Shown here: piece by piece, positions 50,273 through 59,721 of the stretch | Layout of the letters: every line of letters begins with the position of its first letter | How positions within the stretch are numbered: the first letter of the stretch is position 1 | Assembly (NCBI RefSeq): GCF_000719955.1 | Contig: NZ_JOII01000020.1 | Location: forward strand, 37,914 to 101,913 | DNA: 64,000 nt | From: Streptomyces albidoflavus | GTDB taxonomy: Bacteria > Actinomycetota > Actinomycetes > Streptomycetales > Streptomycetaceae | Direction of reading: 5' to 3' | Program-made: the position numbers and the translations under genes | Notes under the pieces: model-generated | Databases searched by the model: none | Seen by the model: only the letters and a program-made list of their open reading frames with translations | What the model was told of the DNA's origin: nothing

Positions 50273-51328
50273 TCAGGACGAGGCCCGCACCACCAACTCC
50301 GTGTTCAGGACGACCTGCCGGGGTCTGCGCAGCCGGGAGCTGTCGGGGCGGCCCTCGGCGATCTCGGCGAGGAGCGCCTCGGTCATGGCGCGGCCCATGG
50401 CGGCGGTGGGCTGGCGGACGGAGGTGAGCGGAGGGTCCATCAGGCGGGCGACGGCGGAGTCGTCGAAGCCGACCAGGGCGACGTCCTCGGGGATGCGGCG
50501 GCCGGCCTCGCGCAGCACCTGGAGGGCGCCGGCGGCCATCACGTCGGAGCAGGCGAAGACGGCGTCGAGTTCCGGGTGGCGGTCGAGGAGGAGGCGCATG
50601 GCCTGGCGGCCGCCCTCCTCGGTGAAGTCGCCGGCGGCGACCAGGCTGTCCTCGGGGGGCCGGCCGGCGTCGCCGAGGGCGGAGCGGTAGCCGTCGAGGC
50701 GGCGCTGGGCGCCGTAGACGTCGAGGCGGCCGCTGATGGTGGCGATGGTGGTGCGGCCCCGCTCCAGCAGGTGGGTGACGGCGGCGCGGGCGCCGGAGTA
50801 GTTGTCGGTGTCGACGGAGGCCAGCGGCTCGTCCTCGCTGCGGCGGCCGCTGATGACGGCGGGGATCTCCAGCTGGGAGAGGAGGTCGGGCAGCGGGTCG
50901 TCGGCGTGGACGGAGACCAGGAGGACGCCGTCGACGCGGTGGGCGGCGAGGTACTGGGCGAGGCGGCGTCGTTCGCGGGCGCCGTCGGCGAAGGTGAGGA
51001 GGAGCTGGAGGTCGGTCGGGCCGAGGGCGGCGCCGATGCCGCTGAGGATGTCGGAGAAGTACGGCTCGGTGAAGAAGCGGGTCTCGGGTTCGGGGACGAC
51101 CAGGGCGATGGCGTCGGTGCGGTTGGCGGCCAGGGCGCGGGCGGCGGTGTTCGGGACGTAACCCAGTTCCGCGACGGCGGCCTCGACGGCGGCGCGGGTG
51201 GCCTCGCTGACGCGGGGGGAGCCGTTGATGACGCGGGAGACCGTGCCTCGGCCGACCCCGGCGCGGGCGGCGACCTCTTCGAGGGTGGGGCGGCCCCCGC
51301 TGCGCCCGTTGCTCCGACCAGCCGTCAT
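50273..51328 (-). CDS. cebR: LacI-family repressor of cellobiose/cellotriose uptake
   Basis: A 351-residue LacI protein. The N-terminal helix-turn-helix is LEEVAARAGVGRGTVSRVIN with the hinge helix PNTAARALAANRT. The sugar-binding domain has TDAIALVVPEPETRFFTEPY and AVFACSDVMAAGALQVLREA with VGFDDSAVARLMDPPLTSVR. ATG 51328 has GGGAGG upstream. Position before cebEFG-bglC and the perfect TGGGAGCGCTCCCA box at 52797-52810 identify it as CebR, which releases DNA on binding cello-oligosaccharides. In this strain a tnpB element separates it from its target. Confidence 0.9.
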   Translation of the reverse strand: MTAGRSNGRSGGRPTLEEVAARAGVGRGTVSRVINGSPRVSEATRAAVEAAVAELGYVPNTAARALAANRTDAIALVVPEPETRFFTEPYFSDILSGIGAALGPTDLQLLLTFADGARERRRLAQYLAAHRVDGVLLVSVHADDPLPDLLSQLEIPAVISGRRSEDEPLASVDTDNYSGARAAVTHLLERGRTTIATISGRLDVYGAQRRLDGYRSALGDAGRPPEDSLVAAGDFTEEGGRQAMRLLLDRHPELDAVFACSDVMAAGALQVLREAGRRIPEDVALVGFDDSAVARLMDPPLTSVRQPTAAMGRAMTEALLAEIAEGRPDSSRLRRPRQVVLNTELVVRASS

Positions 51329-51397
51329 CCGTTGCCTCCCAGTAGTGGGCACGCGCCCGTGTCGTGCCCCAGGATCGGAGGAGACCGTAACAGCCCG

Positions 51398-51434
51398 TTG
51401 ACTTCCTCCCCTGCCTAATGGCGGGGGATTCCAG
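51398..51434 (-). ncRNA. 3' end of the TnpB guide RNA (omega/reRNA) scaffold
   Basis: On the minus strand the last tnpB codons run into a hairpin: ccccgcc-type arm, CATTAG loop with the tnpB stop TAG at 51417-51415, then ggcaggg, ending GGAGGAAGTCAA. This is the usual conserved right end that forms the scaffold end in TnpB systems. Bases 51397-51378 on the minus strand, immediately outside the element, would be the guide. The 5' limit of the RNA inside tnpB is not visible. Confidence 0.55.
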
Positions 51435-52620
51435 CGGTCGCCCGCTGGGGTTCCTGCTTCACCGACGACCGCCCCGTCCGGGAGGACTCCCGTTGAGGTC
51501 TTACACCGTCTCCACAGGCAGACGCCGCCAGCCCGGCGGCCAGGATGTTGCCTGCCGCGTTCACGTCGCGGTCGTGCACGGCGCCGCAGTCACACGTCCA
51601 CTCGCGGACGTTCAACGGCAGCCTCGCACGGACCGTGCCGCAGTTCCCGCACAGCTTGCTGGACGGGAACCAGCGGTCGATCACGACGAGTTCGCGCCCG
51701 TACCAGGCGCACTTGTACTCCAGCATGGAGCGGAGTTGCGTCCACGAAGCGTCGGAGATGGCGCGCGCGAGCGTGCCGTTCTTCAGCAGGTTGCGGACGG
51801 TGAGGTCCTCGATCACGACCGTTTGGTTCTCACGGACGAGGCGGGTGGACAGTTTGTGCAGGGAATCGCGGCGCCGGTCGGCGATCCGTGCGTGGACCCT
51901 GGCGACCGCGCGCCGGGCCTTCTCCCTGTTCGCCGAGCCCTTCATCTTACGGGACAGCTCACGCTGGGCTTTGGCCAGGCGGGCGCGATCACGGCGCTCA
52001 TGCCGGGGATTGGTGATCTTCTCCCCGGTGGACAGCGTGACGAGGGAGGTGATCCCGGCATCGATACCCACGGCCGCCGAGGTAGCCGGTGCGGAGGGGA
52101 GGGAGTCCTCGCACAGCAGAGACACGAACCAACGCCCTGCGGCGTCGCGGGACACGGTCACCGTCGTCGGCTCCGCGCCTTCGGGAAGCGGACGCGACCA
52201 GCGGATGCCCAGCGGCTCCGCCATCTTCGCCAGAGTCAGTTGCCCGTCGCGCCACTTGAAAGCGCTGCGGGTGTACTCGGCCGACGCCCGGGACTTCTTC
52301 CGGCTCTTGAAGCGCGGGTACTGCGCCCGCTTGGCGAAGAAGTTCCCGAACCCGGTCTGGAGGTGACGCAGTGCCTGCTGGAGCGGAACGGAGGACACCT
52401 CCGCCAGAAAGGCCAGCTCCTCGGTCTTCTTCCACTCCGTCAGAGCGGCCGACGACTGCACGTAGGAGACGCGGCGCCGCTCCGTGTACCAGGCCCGCGT
52501 GCGCTCCTCCAGCGCCTTGTTGTACACCAGGCGGACGCAGCCGAACGTGCGGGACAGCTCGGCCGCCTGCTCGTCCGTGGGGTAGAAGCGGTACTTGAAC
52601 GCCCGCTTTACTTGCTGCAT
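51415..52620 (-). CDS. tnpB: TnpB RNA-guided endonuclease
   Basis: A 401-residue TnpB. The N-terminus is QQVKRAFKYRFYPTDEQAAE. The RuvC triad is complete: Asp187 in AVGIDAGITSLVTLS, Glu271 in QTVVIEDLTVRNL and Asp352 in CGAVHDRDVNAAGN. A zinc finger lies at CGNCG and CDC (Cys324, 327, 343, 345). Such proteins use a guide RNA from the element's right end to cut DNA beside a short TAM. ATG 52620 is used; GTG 52626 is in frame. The gene is full length, so it may be functional. It has no partner tnpA in the window. Confidence 0.92.
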   Translation of the reverse strand: MQQVKRAFKYRFYPTDEQAAELSRTFGCVRLVYNKALEERTRAWYTERRRVSYVQSSAALTEWKKTEELAFLAEVSSVPLQQALRHLQTGFGNFFAKRAQYPRFKSRKKSRASAEYTRSAFKWRDGQLTLAKMAEPLGIRWSRPLPEGAEPTTVTVSRDAAGRWFVSLLCEDSLPSAPATSAAVGIDAGITSLVTLSTGEKITNPRHERRDRARLAKAQRELSRKMKGSANREKARRAVARVHARIADRRRDSLHKLSTRLVRENQTVVIEDLTVRNLLKNGTLARAISDASWTQLRSMLEYKCAWYGRELVVIDRWFPSSKLCGNCGTVRARLPLNVREWTCDCGAVHDRDVNAAGNILAAGLAASACGDGVRPQRESSRTGRSSVKQEPQRATAGIPRH

Positions 52621-52621
52621 T

Positions 52622-52648
52622 CTCACATCGTATCGGATTCCATGTGAG
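52622..52648. repeat. Left-end dyad of the tnpB element
   Basis: ctcacat (52622-52628) and atgtgag (52642-52648) form seven-base perfect arms with a 13-base loop, directly upstream of tnpB. This is the position and shape of the subterminal hairpin of IS200/IS605 left ends. Confidence 0.68.
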
Positions 52649-52752
52649 CGGCGGGTGCCGATCAGGGGACGACAGGCGCCGTTTCGCCCTGAAGGGCCGG
52701 GTATTCGCGAAGGAGCCCCGACAACCGACCGGACCTGGCGGCGTCATGTGTC

Positions 52753-52758
52753 TTGACA
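52753..52758 (+). promoter_or_regulatory. -35 element of cebE
   Basis: TTGACA, a perfect -35 hexamer, 39 bases before the CebR box. The expected -10 position (52776-52781) reads gactct, a poor match. Confidence 0.48.
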
Positions 52759-52796
52759 CTCCTGCCCGCAGCCGCGACTCTTCACGACATCACGGG

Positions 52797-52810
52797 TGGG
52801 AGCGCTCCCA
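52797..52810. promoter_or_regulatory. CebR operator
   Basis: TGGGAGCGCTCCCA, the exact 14-base palindrome known for CebR, 115 bases before the cebE ATG and downstream of the -35-like TTGACA. It is intact and outside the tnpB element, so control of cebEFG-bglC should be kept. Confidence 0.95.
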
Positions 52811-52924
52811 CCCTAGCTGCCACTCCAACACCCGTACATTCCCTGGTTCGACCCGGAGGAGCCGACTTCAGCCGCCCGCAAGGGGGTTGACGGGCCGGGA
52901 CCGGACCGGCGTCAGGAGGAGACC

Positions 52925-54262
52925 ATGCGCACCATGCGTACGAGAAGCCGTACGGCCCGCAAGGCGGTGGTCCTGGCGGCCGTCGCCGCCCTGGGGACCA
53001 GCCTGCTCGCGGGCTGCGCGTCGGACGACGAGCCCGAGGCCGCCGGGGGCGATGCCGGTTCGGACCAGGGGAAGACCACGCTGACCGTCGGGGTCTTCGG
53101 TGCGTTCGGCCTCAAGGAGGCCGGACTCTACGACCAGTACATGAAGGAGAACAAGGACGTCGTCATCAAGCAGACGTCCATCGAGCGGAACGAGAACTAC
53201 TACCCGCAGCTCCTCACCCACCTGGGCACCGGCAGCGGTCTCGCCGACATCCAGGCCGTCGAGGCCAACAACATCGCGGAGATCGTCCAGACCCAGGGCG
53301 ACAAGCTGGAGGACCTCTCCAAGGCCCCCGGCGCCGACAAGGCCGCCTTCCTGGAGTGGAAGTGGGCGCAGGGCACCACCGAGGCGGGCAAGACGGTGGG
53401 GCTCGGCACGGACATCGGTCCGCAGGGCATCTGCTACCGCAAGGACCTCTTCGAGAAGGCGGGCCTGCCGACCGACCGCGAGGAGGTCGGCAAGTTGTGG
53501 GCGGGCGACTGGGACAAGTACCTGGAAGCCGGCAAGGAGTTCCAGAAGAAGGCTCCCAAGGGCGCCAAGTTCGTCGACGGCGCGCCCGGTGTGATGGCCG
53601 CGGTGACCGGCAGCAGCGAGACCCGCTACTACGACGACAAGGGCGAGGTCGTCTACAAGTCGAACCCGGCGGTGAAGGAAGCCTGGGACCTGGCAGCCGA
53701 GTTCGCCTCCGAGGGACTGACCGCCAAGCTCCAGCAGTTCACCCCCGGCTGGGACCAGGGCTTCTCCAACGGCACCTTCGCCACGGTCTCCTGCCCGGCG
53801 TGGATGCTCGGCTACATCCAGGACAAGGGCGGTGAGAAGGGCGCCGACAAGTGGGACGTCGCCCAGGCGCCGAAGCCCAGCAACTGGGGCGGCTCCTTCC
53901 TGACGGTCCCCTCGGCCGGCAAGAACAAGGAGGAGGCGGCCAAGCTCGCGGCGTGGCTGACCGCGCCGAAGCAGCAGGCGAAGCTCTTCGCCGAGCGCGG
54001 CTCCTTCCCGAGCGCGCAGGCCGCCTACGACCTGCCGGAGATCGCCGACGCCAAGCACGAGTACTTCGACGACGCGCCGATCGGCAAGATCTTCGCCCAG
54101 GCCGCCGAGGGCGCCCCGGTGCAGATCCTCGGCCCGAAGGACCTGGTGATCGCGCAGAACCTGGCCGACGTGGGCATGCTCCAGGTCGACCAGAAGGGCA
54201 AGTCCTCCGAGGAGGGCTGGAAGGCCGCGGTCAAGGCGATCGACAACGCACTGGACCAGTGA
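52925..54262 (+). CDS. cebE: Cellobiose/cellotriose-binding lipoprotein
   Basis: A 445-residue ABC sugar-binding protein with a lipoprotein signal (AAVAALGTSLLAGC, Cys at about residue 31). The mature part has LTVGVFGAFGLKEAGLYDQY, TSIERNENYYPQLLTHLGTG and GTDIGPQGICYRKDLFEKAG, with the sugar-binding tryptophans in WNKL-like and PGWDQGF positions. It hands cello-oligosaccharides to CebF/CebG. AGGAGG precedes ATG 52925. It is the first gene of the operon and is under the CebR box. Confidence 0.93.
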   Translation: MRTMRTRSRTARKAVVLAAVAALGTSLLAGCASDDEPEAAGGDAGSDQGKTTLTVGVFGAFGLKEAGLYDQYMKENKDVVIKQTSIERNENYYPQLLTHLGTGSGLADIQAVEANNIAEIVQTQGDKLEDLSKAPGADKAAFLEWKWAQGTTEAGKTVGLGTDIGPQGICYRKDLFEKAGLPTDREEVGKLWAGDWDKYLEAGKEFQKKAPKGAKFVDGAPGVMAAVTGSSETRYYDDKGEVVYKSNPAVKEAWDLAAEFASEGLTAKLQQFTPGWDQGFSNGTFATVSCPAWMLGYIQDKGGEKGADKWDVAQAPKPSNWGGSFLTVPSAGKNKEEAAKLAAWLTAPKQQAKLFAERGSFPSAQAAYDLPEIADAKHEYFDDAPIGKIFAQAAEGAPVQILGPKDLVIAQNLADVGMLQVDQKGKSSEEGWKAAVKAIDNALDQ

Positions 54263-54268
54263 CCCACG

Positions 54269-55315
54269 ATGGCGAGTGAATTCTCGGCGGCCGCGCCCTC
54301 CTCGGTGGAGGAGGGCGCGGCGGCCCCCGCGAGCGGGGTGGCGGTGGCCTCGGGGCCGCCCCAGGACCCCGGCAGGGAAGCGGCCGACCGGCGGCGCGAG
54401 CGGCGCTCCCGCTGGTACCGGCGGGACGTGAAGTGGAGTCCGTACGCGTTCATCGCGCCGTTCTTCCTCTTCTTCGCGGCCTTCGGTCTCTTCCCGCTGC
54501 TCTACACCGGGTGGGCCTCGCTCCACCGGGTGGAGCTGACGGCCCCCAACGACATGGAGTGGATCGGGCTGCGCAACTACACGCGCCTGCTCGACGACGA
54601 GTTCTTCTGGAACGCGCTCCAGAACACCTTCACCATCGGCATCCTCTCCACGGTGCCGCAGCTGCTGATGGCCCTGGGCATCGCCCATCTGCTCAACTAC
54701 CGGCTGCGCGGCTCGATGTTCTTCCGGGTGGCGGCGCTCACCCCGTACGCCACCTCGGTGGCGGCGGCGACCCTGGTCTTCGTCATGCTCTTCGGCCGCG
54801 ACTACGGGATGATCAACTGGTTCCTGTCACTGGCCGGTTTCGAGCACATCGACTGGCAGAACGGCAGCTTCACCTCACAACTGGCCGTCTCCTCCATCGT
54901 CGTGTGGCGCTGGACGGGCTACAACGCGCTGATCTACCTGGCCGCGATGCAGTCCATCCCCTCCGACCTGTACGAGTCGGCGGCCCTGGACGGCGCCTCG
55001 CGCTGGCAGCAGTTCCTGCACGTGACGCTGCCCTCGCTGCGGCCGACCATCCTGTTCACCGTGGTCGTCTCGACCATCGGCGCCATCCAGCTCTTCGGCG
55101 AGCCGCTGCTCTTCAACGGCGGCGGCGGGGCGACGGGCGGCTCCGAGCACCAGTTCCAGACCCTCGGCCTGTACCTGTACGAGCAGGGCTGGACCAACCT
55201 GCACCTGGGCCGGGCGTCCGCCATCGCCTGGGCCATGTTCCTGCTGCTGATCGTGATCGGGCTGGTCTCTCTCGCGGTCACCCGGTGGCTGCGCCGAGGC
55301 GAGGGGAAAGCATGA
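54269..55315 (+). CDS. cebF: ABC sugar permease CebF
   Basis: 348 residues: a disordered Arg/Ala-rich start to about residue 55, then six membrane helices (PYAFIAPFFLFFAAFGLFPL, IGILSTVPQLLMALGIAHLL, ATSVAAATLVFVMLF and others). The permease loop YESAALDGASRWQQFLHVTL (EAA motif) contacts the shared ATPase MsiK encoded elsewhere. ATG follows cebE by six bases and TGA overlaps cebG. Confidence 0.93.
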   Translation: MASEFSAAAPSSVEEGAAAPASGVAVASGPPQDPGREAADRRRERRSRWYRRDVKWSPYAFIAPFFLFFAAFGLFPLLYTGWASLHRVELTAPNDMEWIGLRNYTRLLDDEFFWNALQNTFTIGILSTVPQLLMALGIAHLLNYRLRGSMFFRVAALTPYATSVAAATLVFVMLFGRDYGMINWFLSLAGFEHIDWQNGSFTSQLAVSSIVVWRWTGYNALIYLAAMQSIPSDLYESAALDGASRWQQFLHVTLPSLRPTILFTVVVSTIGAIQLFGEPLLFNGGGGATGGSEHQFQTLGLYLYEQGWTNLHLGRASAIAWAMFLLLIVIGLVSLAVTRWLRRGEGKA

Positions 55316-56235
55316 GCATCGCACCATCGCCCGCCCGCGAGGACTCCGCTCCCCGCACCCTCGCCACGCCGCCCGGGAAGCGGTCCCGGCGGCCGCGCCG
55401 CAGCGGGGCCGGGCGCCAGCTGCACGGCGGCCGGATCACGTACGCCGTGCTCGGCGTGGTCACCTTCATCTCGCTCTTCCCGCTGGTCTGGACGGCCATC
55501 GCGGCCTCGCGGAACAACACGCGGCTGGCCGAGACCCCGCCGCCCTTCTGGTTCGGCGGGAACCTCTTCAAGAACCTGGAGATCGCCTGGACCGACGCCA
55601 ACATGGGGTCGGCCCTGCTGAACACCCTGGTGGTGGCCGGCACGGTCTCCGTCGGCACGGTGCTCTTCTCGACCCTGGCCGGGTTCGCCTTCGCCAAGCT
55701 GCGGTTCCGGTTCAAGAACGCGCTGCTGCTGCTGGTGATCGGCACGATGATGGTGCCGCCCCAGCTCAGCGTCGTACCGCTGTACATGATGGTGGCCAAG
55801 CTCTCCTGGTCCGACCAGCTCCAGGCGGTCATCCTGCCGACCCTGGTCACCGCCTTCGGTGTCTTCTTCATGCGGCAGTACCTGCTCCAGGCGCTGCCCA
55901 CCGAGATCATCGAGGCGGCCCGGGTCGACGGCGCCAACAGCCTGCGGGTCCTGTGGCACGTGGTCTTCCCGGCGGCCCGGCCCGCGATGGCGGTGCTCGG
56001 GATGCTGACCTTCGTGCAGTCCTGGAACGACTTCTTCTGGCCGATCATCGCGCTGACCCAGAACGGCAGCCCCACGGTGCAGGTGGCCCTCACCGGCCTG
56101 GGCCGGGGGTACATCCCCGACCAGTCGGTGATCATGGCCGGCGCGCTGCTGGGCACCCTGCCGCTGCTGATCGCCTTCGTGGTCTTCGGCAAGCAGATCG
56201 TCGGCGGCATCATGCAGGGCGCGGTGAAGGGCTGA
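55312..56235 (+). CDS. cebG: ABC sugar permease CebG
   Basis: 307 residues with a basic N-terminal 40 residues, six membrane helices (ITYAVLGVVTFISLFPLVWT, LLLLVIGTMMVPPQLSVVPL, MAVLGMLTFVQSWNDFFWPI) and the EAA loop IEAARVDGANSLRVLWHVVF. It forms the channel with CebF. The ATGA overlap (55312-55315) couples translation. No ATPase gene is in the operon, as is usual where MsiK serves several importers. Confidence 0.93.
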   Translation: MSIAPSPAREDSAPRTLATPPGKRSRRPRRSGAGRQLHGGRITYAVLGVVTFISLFPLVWTAIAASRNNTRLAETPPPFWFGGNLFKNLEIAWTDANMGSALLNTLVVAGTVSVGTVLFSTLAGFAFAKLRFRFKNALLLLVIGTMMVPPQLSVVPLYMMVAKLSWSDQLQAVILPTLVTAFGVFFMRQYLLQALPTEIIEAARVDGANSLRVLWHVVFPAARPAMAVLGMLTFVQSWNDFFWPIIALTQNGSPTVQVALTGLGRGYIPDQSVIMAGALLGTLPLLIAFVVFGKQIVGGIMQGAVKG

Positions 56236-56326
56236 GCGGCCCTTGAGGACACCCCCGGGCGGCGGGCCCGACCACCCGCCGCCCGCCCCGCCCTTCCCCC
56301 ACCCCAAGTGAGAACGGGAGTACGTC

Positions 56327-57835
56327 TTGACCTCAGTCCCCACCGCAGCCACCTCCGCCACGCCCACCACCGGGGAGGTGCCCGGGGAGGCGGCCGCCCT
56401 GGCCCGGCAGGGCAGATTCCCCACCGACTTCCTCTGGGGCGCGGCGACCGCCTCGTACCAGATCGAGGGGGCGGTGGCCGAGGACGGCCGGACCCCGTCG
56501 ATCTGGGACACCTTCAGCCACACCCCGGGGAAGACGGAGAACGGCGACACCGGTGACGTCGCCGTCGACCACTACCACCGCAGCGCCGAGGACGTGGCGC
56601 TGATGGCCAGGCTCGGCCTCGGCACGTACCGCTTCTCCGTCTCCTGGTCGCGGGTGCAGCCGACCGGGCGCGGCCCCGCCGAGCGACGCGGCCTCGACTT
56701 CTACCGGCGGCTCACCGACGACCTGCTGGCCCGCGGCATCCGGCCGATGGTGACGCTGTACCACTGGGACCTGCCGCAGGAGCTGGAGGACGCCGGCGGC
56801 TGGCCCGAGCGGGAGACCGCGTACCGGTTCGCCGAGTACGCGGCCCTCGTCGGCGAGGCGCTCGGCGACCGCGTCGAGCTGTTCACCACCCTCAACGAGC
56901 CCTGGTGCAGCGCCTTCCTCGGCTACGGCTCCGGGGTGCACGCCCCCGGCCGCACCGACCCGGTCGACGCCCTGCGCGCCGCCCACCACCTCAACCTGGC
57001 GCACGGTCTGGGCGCGCAGGCGCTGCGGGCCTCGGTGCCGGCCGGGCGCACGCCGAAGATCGCGGTGAGCCTCAACCCGAGCGCGGTGCGGGCCCGTACG
57101 GCCGCGCCGGAGGACGAGGACGCGCGGCGCCGCATCGACGCGCTGGCCAACCGGGTCTTCACCGGGCCGATGCTGCACGGCGCGTACCCGGAGGACCTCC
57201 TCGCGGACACCGCGCGGCTCACCGACTGGTCCTTCGTCCAGGACGGCGACGCCCGGACGGCCTGCCAGCCGCTGGACCTGCTGGGCATCAACTACTACGC
57301 CCCGGCGATCGTCTCCGGCGGCCGGGTGGACGGGCCGCGCGACGACGGACACGGGGCGAGCGCCCACTCGCCGTGGCCGGCCGCCGACGACATCACCTTC
57401 CACCAGGCGCAGGGCGAGCGGACCGCGATGGGCTGGGGCGTCGACCCGACCGGCCTGTACGACCTGCTCACCAAGTACGCGGCCGAGGCGCCGGGCGTGC
57501 CGCTGCTGGTCACCGAGAACGGCGCGGCCTACCCGGACGCGCCCGACGCCCAGGGCCGGTTCCACGACCCGGACCGCATCCGCTACCTGCACGGCCACCT
57601 CTCGGCGGTGCTGGACGCGATCCGCGACGGCGCCGACGTGCGCGGCTACTACCTCTGGTCGCTGCTGGACAACTTCGAGTGGTCCTACGGCTACGGCAAG
57701 CGGTTCGGCGCGGTCCACGTGGACTACGACACGCAGGTGCGCACCCCGCGGTCGAGCGCCCACTGGTACGCGCGGGCGGCCCGGGACGGCGTGCTGCCCC
57801 CGGCGGACTTCCGCCCGGAGCCCGACGCGGGCTGA
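56327..57835 (+). CDS. bglC: Beta-glucosidase, GH1
   Basis: A 502-residue GH1 enzyme that splits imported cellobiose to glucose. Signatures: [20 protein letters not shown] near the start, acid/base Glu191 in TTLNEPW, and nucleophile Glu397 in [13 protein letters not shown], ending [19 protein letters not shown]. The start is TTG at 56327 with GGGAG upstream. It is the last gene of the operon, 91 bases after cebG. No signal peptide, so it acts inside the cell, consistent with uptake before cleavage. Confidence 0.94.
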   Translation: MTSVPTAATSATPTTGEVPGEAAALARQGRFPTDFLWGAATASYQIEGAVAEDGRTPSIWDTFSHTPGKTENGDTGDVAVDHYHRSAEDVALMARLGLGTYRFSVSWSRVQPTGRGPAERRGLDFYRRLTDDLLARGIRPMVTLYHWDLPQELEDAGGWPERETAYRFAEYAALVGEALGDRVELFTTLNEPWCSAFLGYGSGVHAPGRTDPVDALRAAHHLNLAHGLGAQALRASVPAGRTPKIAVSLNPSAVRARTAAPEDEDARRRIDALANRVFTGPMLHGAYPEDLLADTARLTDWSFVQDGDARTACQPLDLLGINYYAPAIVSGGRVDGPRDDGHGASAHSPWPAADDITFHQAQGERTAMGWGVDPTGLYDLLTKYAAEAPGVPLLVTENGAAYPDAPDAQGRFHDPDRIRYLHGHLSAVLDAIRDGADVRGYYLWSLLDNFEWSYGYGKRFGAVHVDYDTQVRTPRSSAHWYARAARDGVLPPADFRPEPDAG

Positions 57836-57851
57836 TCCTCCCGGAGCCGGG

Positions 57852-57892
57852 GCGGGTGGTGGCGCGGGTTCTGACCCCGCGCCGCCACCCGC
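57852..57892 (+). terminator. Terminator of the ceb operon
   Basis: gcgggtggtggcgcgg (57852-57867) pairs with ccgcgccgccacccgc (57877-57892) with one G.U-type mismatch around a nine-base loop. Confidence 0.85.
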
Positions 57893-58011
57893 CCATTCTC
57901 CCGCCTGCCGGGCCCCGGCGCGGCTCCGTCCCCGGGCGACGGGAAGCCGCTTAACTCCCTTTCGTGCACCTTCCGCCCGTTCTGACCGCTCCCGCCCGGC
58001 GCTGAGGCGCC

Positions 58012-59688
58012 ATGGGCATCATCCGCGACCACCCCGAGCTGGCCCTGTTCCTGTCGCTGGCCGCCGGATACCTCCTCGGCAAGCTGCGCGTCGGCCCGAT
58101 CACCCTCGGCGGGATCTGCGGCACGCTGATCGTCTCGCTGCTCCTGGGCACCCAGCACGTCTCGGTCGGCGACGACGTGCGGAGCGTCTTCTTCGCCCTG
58201 TTCATCTTCTCGCTGGGGTACATGGCGGGCCCCCAGTTCTTCGCCAACCTCAACCGGCGCAGCCTGCGCTTCTTCGTGCTCTGCCTGGTCGAGCTGGTCT
58301 GCGTGCTCGGCATCGCCTTCGGCCTCGCCAAGTCCTTCGACCTGGACGTGGGCACCGCCTCCGGCATCCTCGCCGGTGCCGCCACCGAGTCGGCCGTGGT
58401 CGGCACGGCCACCGAGGCGATCGGCAAGCTCGACGGGCTGACGGCCGGCCAGATCGAGCAGTACCAGGGGCACGTGGCCACCGCGTACACGGTCTGCTAC
58501 CTCTTCGGCCTGATCACCATCGTGATCTACACCAGCCAGATCATGCCGATGCTGCTCCGGATCAACCTGGCCGACGCCTCCCGCGAGTGGTGGCAGCGGA
58601 TGCGCGGGAACCAGGGCGGTCTGGAGTCCGGGCAGCGGGAGGCGATGCCCGACGTGGTGGGGCGGACCTTCCTGGTCACCCGGGCCGACGGGCGCACCGT
58701 CGGCTCCGTCCAGGAGGCGCTGAGCGGGCGGGTGACGGTGGAGGCGGTGCAGCGCGGCGCCAAGCGGCTCACCCCCGACCCCGGGCTGAAGCTGACCCTC
58801 TCCGACCTCGTCATGGTCGTCGGGCTGCGGCCCGACACCATCGAGGCGGGCCGCGAGATCGGCCCGGAGACGGCGGCCGTACCGGGGCTGGACACCCCGC
58901 TCGCCACCCAGCAGGTCGCCGTCACCGACAAGGCGACCGTCGGCCACAGCATCGACTCCCTGGTGGCCCGGCACCCCGAGTTCCGCCGTGACGGCGTCTA
59001 CGTCACCGATGTCCTCCGGGGCGACCAGGACATCCCGGCGGCGCCCGAGACCGAGGTCCGCCGGGGCGACATCCTCACCCTGGTCGGGGCGCGGGCCGGG
59101 CTGGACCGGGTGGTGGCGAAGCTCGGGGCGGTGGTGAAGAACGACGCCACCGACTTCATCTACCTCGGCTTCGGCATCGTCGCCGGGTCGCTGCTCGGGC
59201 AGATCGTGGTCAAGTTCGGCGATGTGCCGCTCTCGCTGGGCACCGGCGGCGGCTGCCTGGTGGCGGGGCTGGTCTTCGGCTGGCTGCGCTCGCTCCGCCC
59301 GACCTTCGGCGCCTATCCCCCGCAGGCCGCGACGACCCTGAAGGACATGGGCCTCGCCGTCTTCATCGCCTGCACGGGGCTGGCCTCCGGCCCGCAGGCG
59401 TGGCCGCTGATCAAGGAGTACGGGGCGCTGCTGCCGGTGGCCGGGATCGCGATGGTGCTGGTCCCCGCCACCGTGTCCCTGCTCATCGGCAACCGCCTGC
59501 TGAAGATCGAGAAGCCGCTGCTGATCGGCGCCATCGCGGGCCAGCAGTGCTCGACCCCGGCGATCACCGCCATCACCCAGGTGGCCCGCTCCAGCGTCCC
59601 GCTGATCGGCTACACGATCACCTACACCCTCTCCAACTTCCTCCTGCCGCTCACCGGCCCGCTCCTGGTGGGCGTCCTCGGCTCCTGA
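58012..59688 (+). CDS. aspT: Aspartate:alanine antiporter (AAEx family)
   Basis: A 558-residue protein. N-terminal helices (LALFLSLAAGYLLGKLRVGP, SVFFALFIFSLGYMAGPQFF) are followed by GAATESAVVGTATEAI. A central pair of TrkA-C-like domains spans about 200-380 (VVGRTFLVTRADGRTVGSVQ, VRRGDILTLVGARAGLDRVV). The C-terminal helix group includes TGGGCLVAGLVFGWLRSLRP and AIAGQQCSTPAITAITQVAR. This is the AspT/YidE layout. The decarboxylase 33 bases downstream supports exchange of aspartate for alanine. GAGG precedes the ATG. Confidence 0.88.
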   Translation: MGIIRDHPELALFLSLAAGYLLGKLRVGPITLGGICGTLIVSLLLGTQHVSVGDDVRSVFFALFIFSLGYMAGPQFFANLNRRSLRFFVLCLVELVCVLGIAFGLAKSFDLDVGTASGILAGAATESAVVGTATEAIGKLDGLTAGQIEQYQGHVATAYTVCYLFGLITIVIYTSQIMPMLLRINLADASREWWQRMRGNQGGLESGQREAMPDVVGRTFLVTRADGRTVGSVQEALSGRVTVEAVQRGAKRLTPDPGLKLTLSDLVMVVGLRPDTIEAGREIGPETAAVPGLDTPLATQQVAVTDKATVGHSIDSLVARHPEFRRDGVYVTDVLRGDQDIPAAPETEVRRGDILTLVGARAGLDRVVAKLGAVVKNDATDFIYLGFGIVAGSLLGQIVVKFGDVPLSLGTGGGCLVAGLVFGWLRSLRPTFGAYPPQAATTLKDMGLAVFIACTGLASGPQAWPLIKEYGALLPVAGIAMVLVPATVSLLIGNRLLKIEKPLLIGAIAGQQCSTPAITAITQVARSSVPLIGYTITYTLSNFLLPLTGPLLVGVLGS

Positions 59689-59721
59689 CCCCTCCCCTCC
59701 CCCGGACCTGCGGAGTACCCC

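Larger units (their letters stand above)
51398..52648 (-). mobile_element. IS200/IS605-type element carrying tnpB only
   Basis: The element lies between cebR and cebE. Its tnpB runs leftward. The right end is the conserved terminal hairpin ending GTCAA (51402-51398, minus strand). The left end carries a 7-base dyad ctcacat/atgtgag at 52622-52628 and 52642-52648. No TnpA transposase is present, so it would move only with help. Exact ends are inferred from terminal features, not from an empty-site comparison. Confidence 0.75.
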
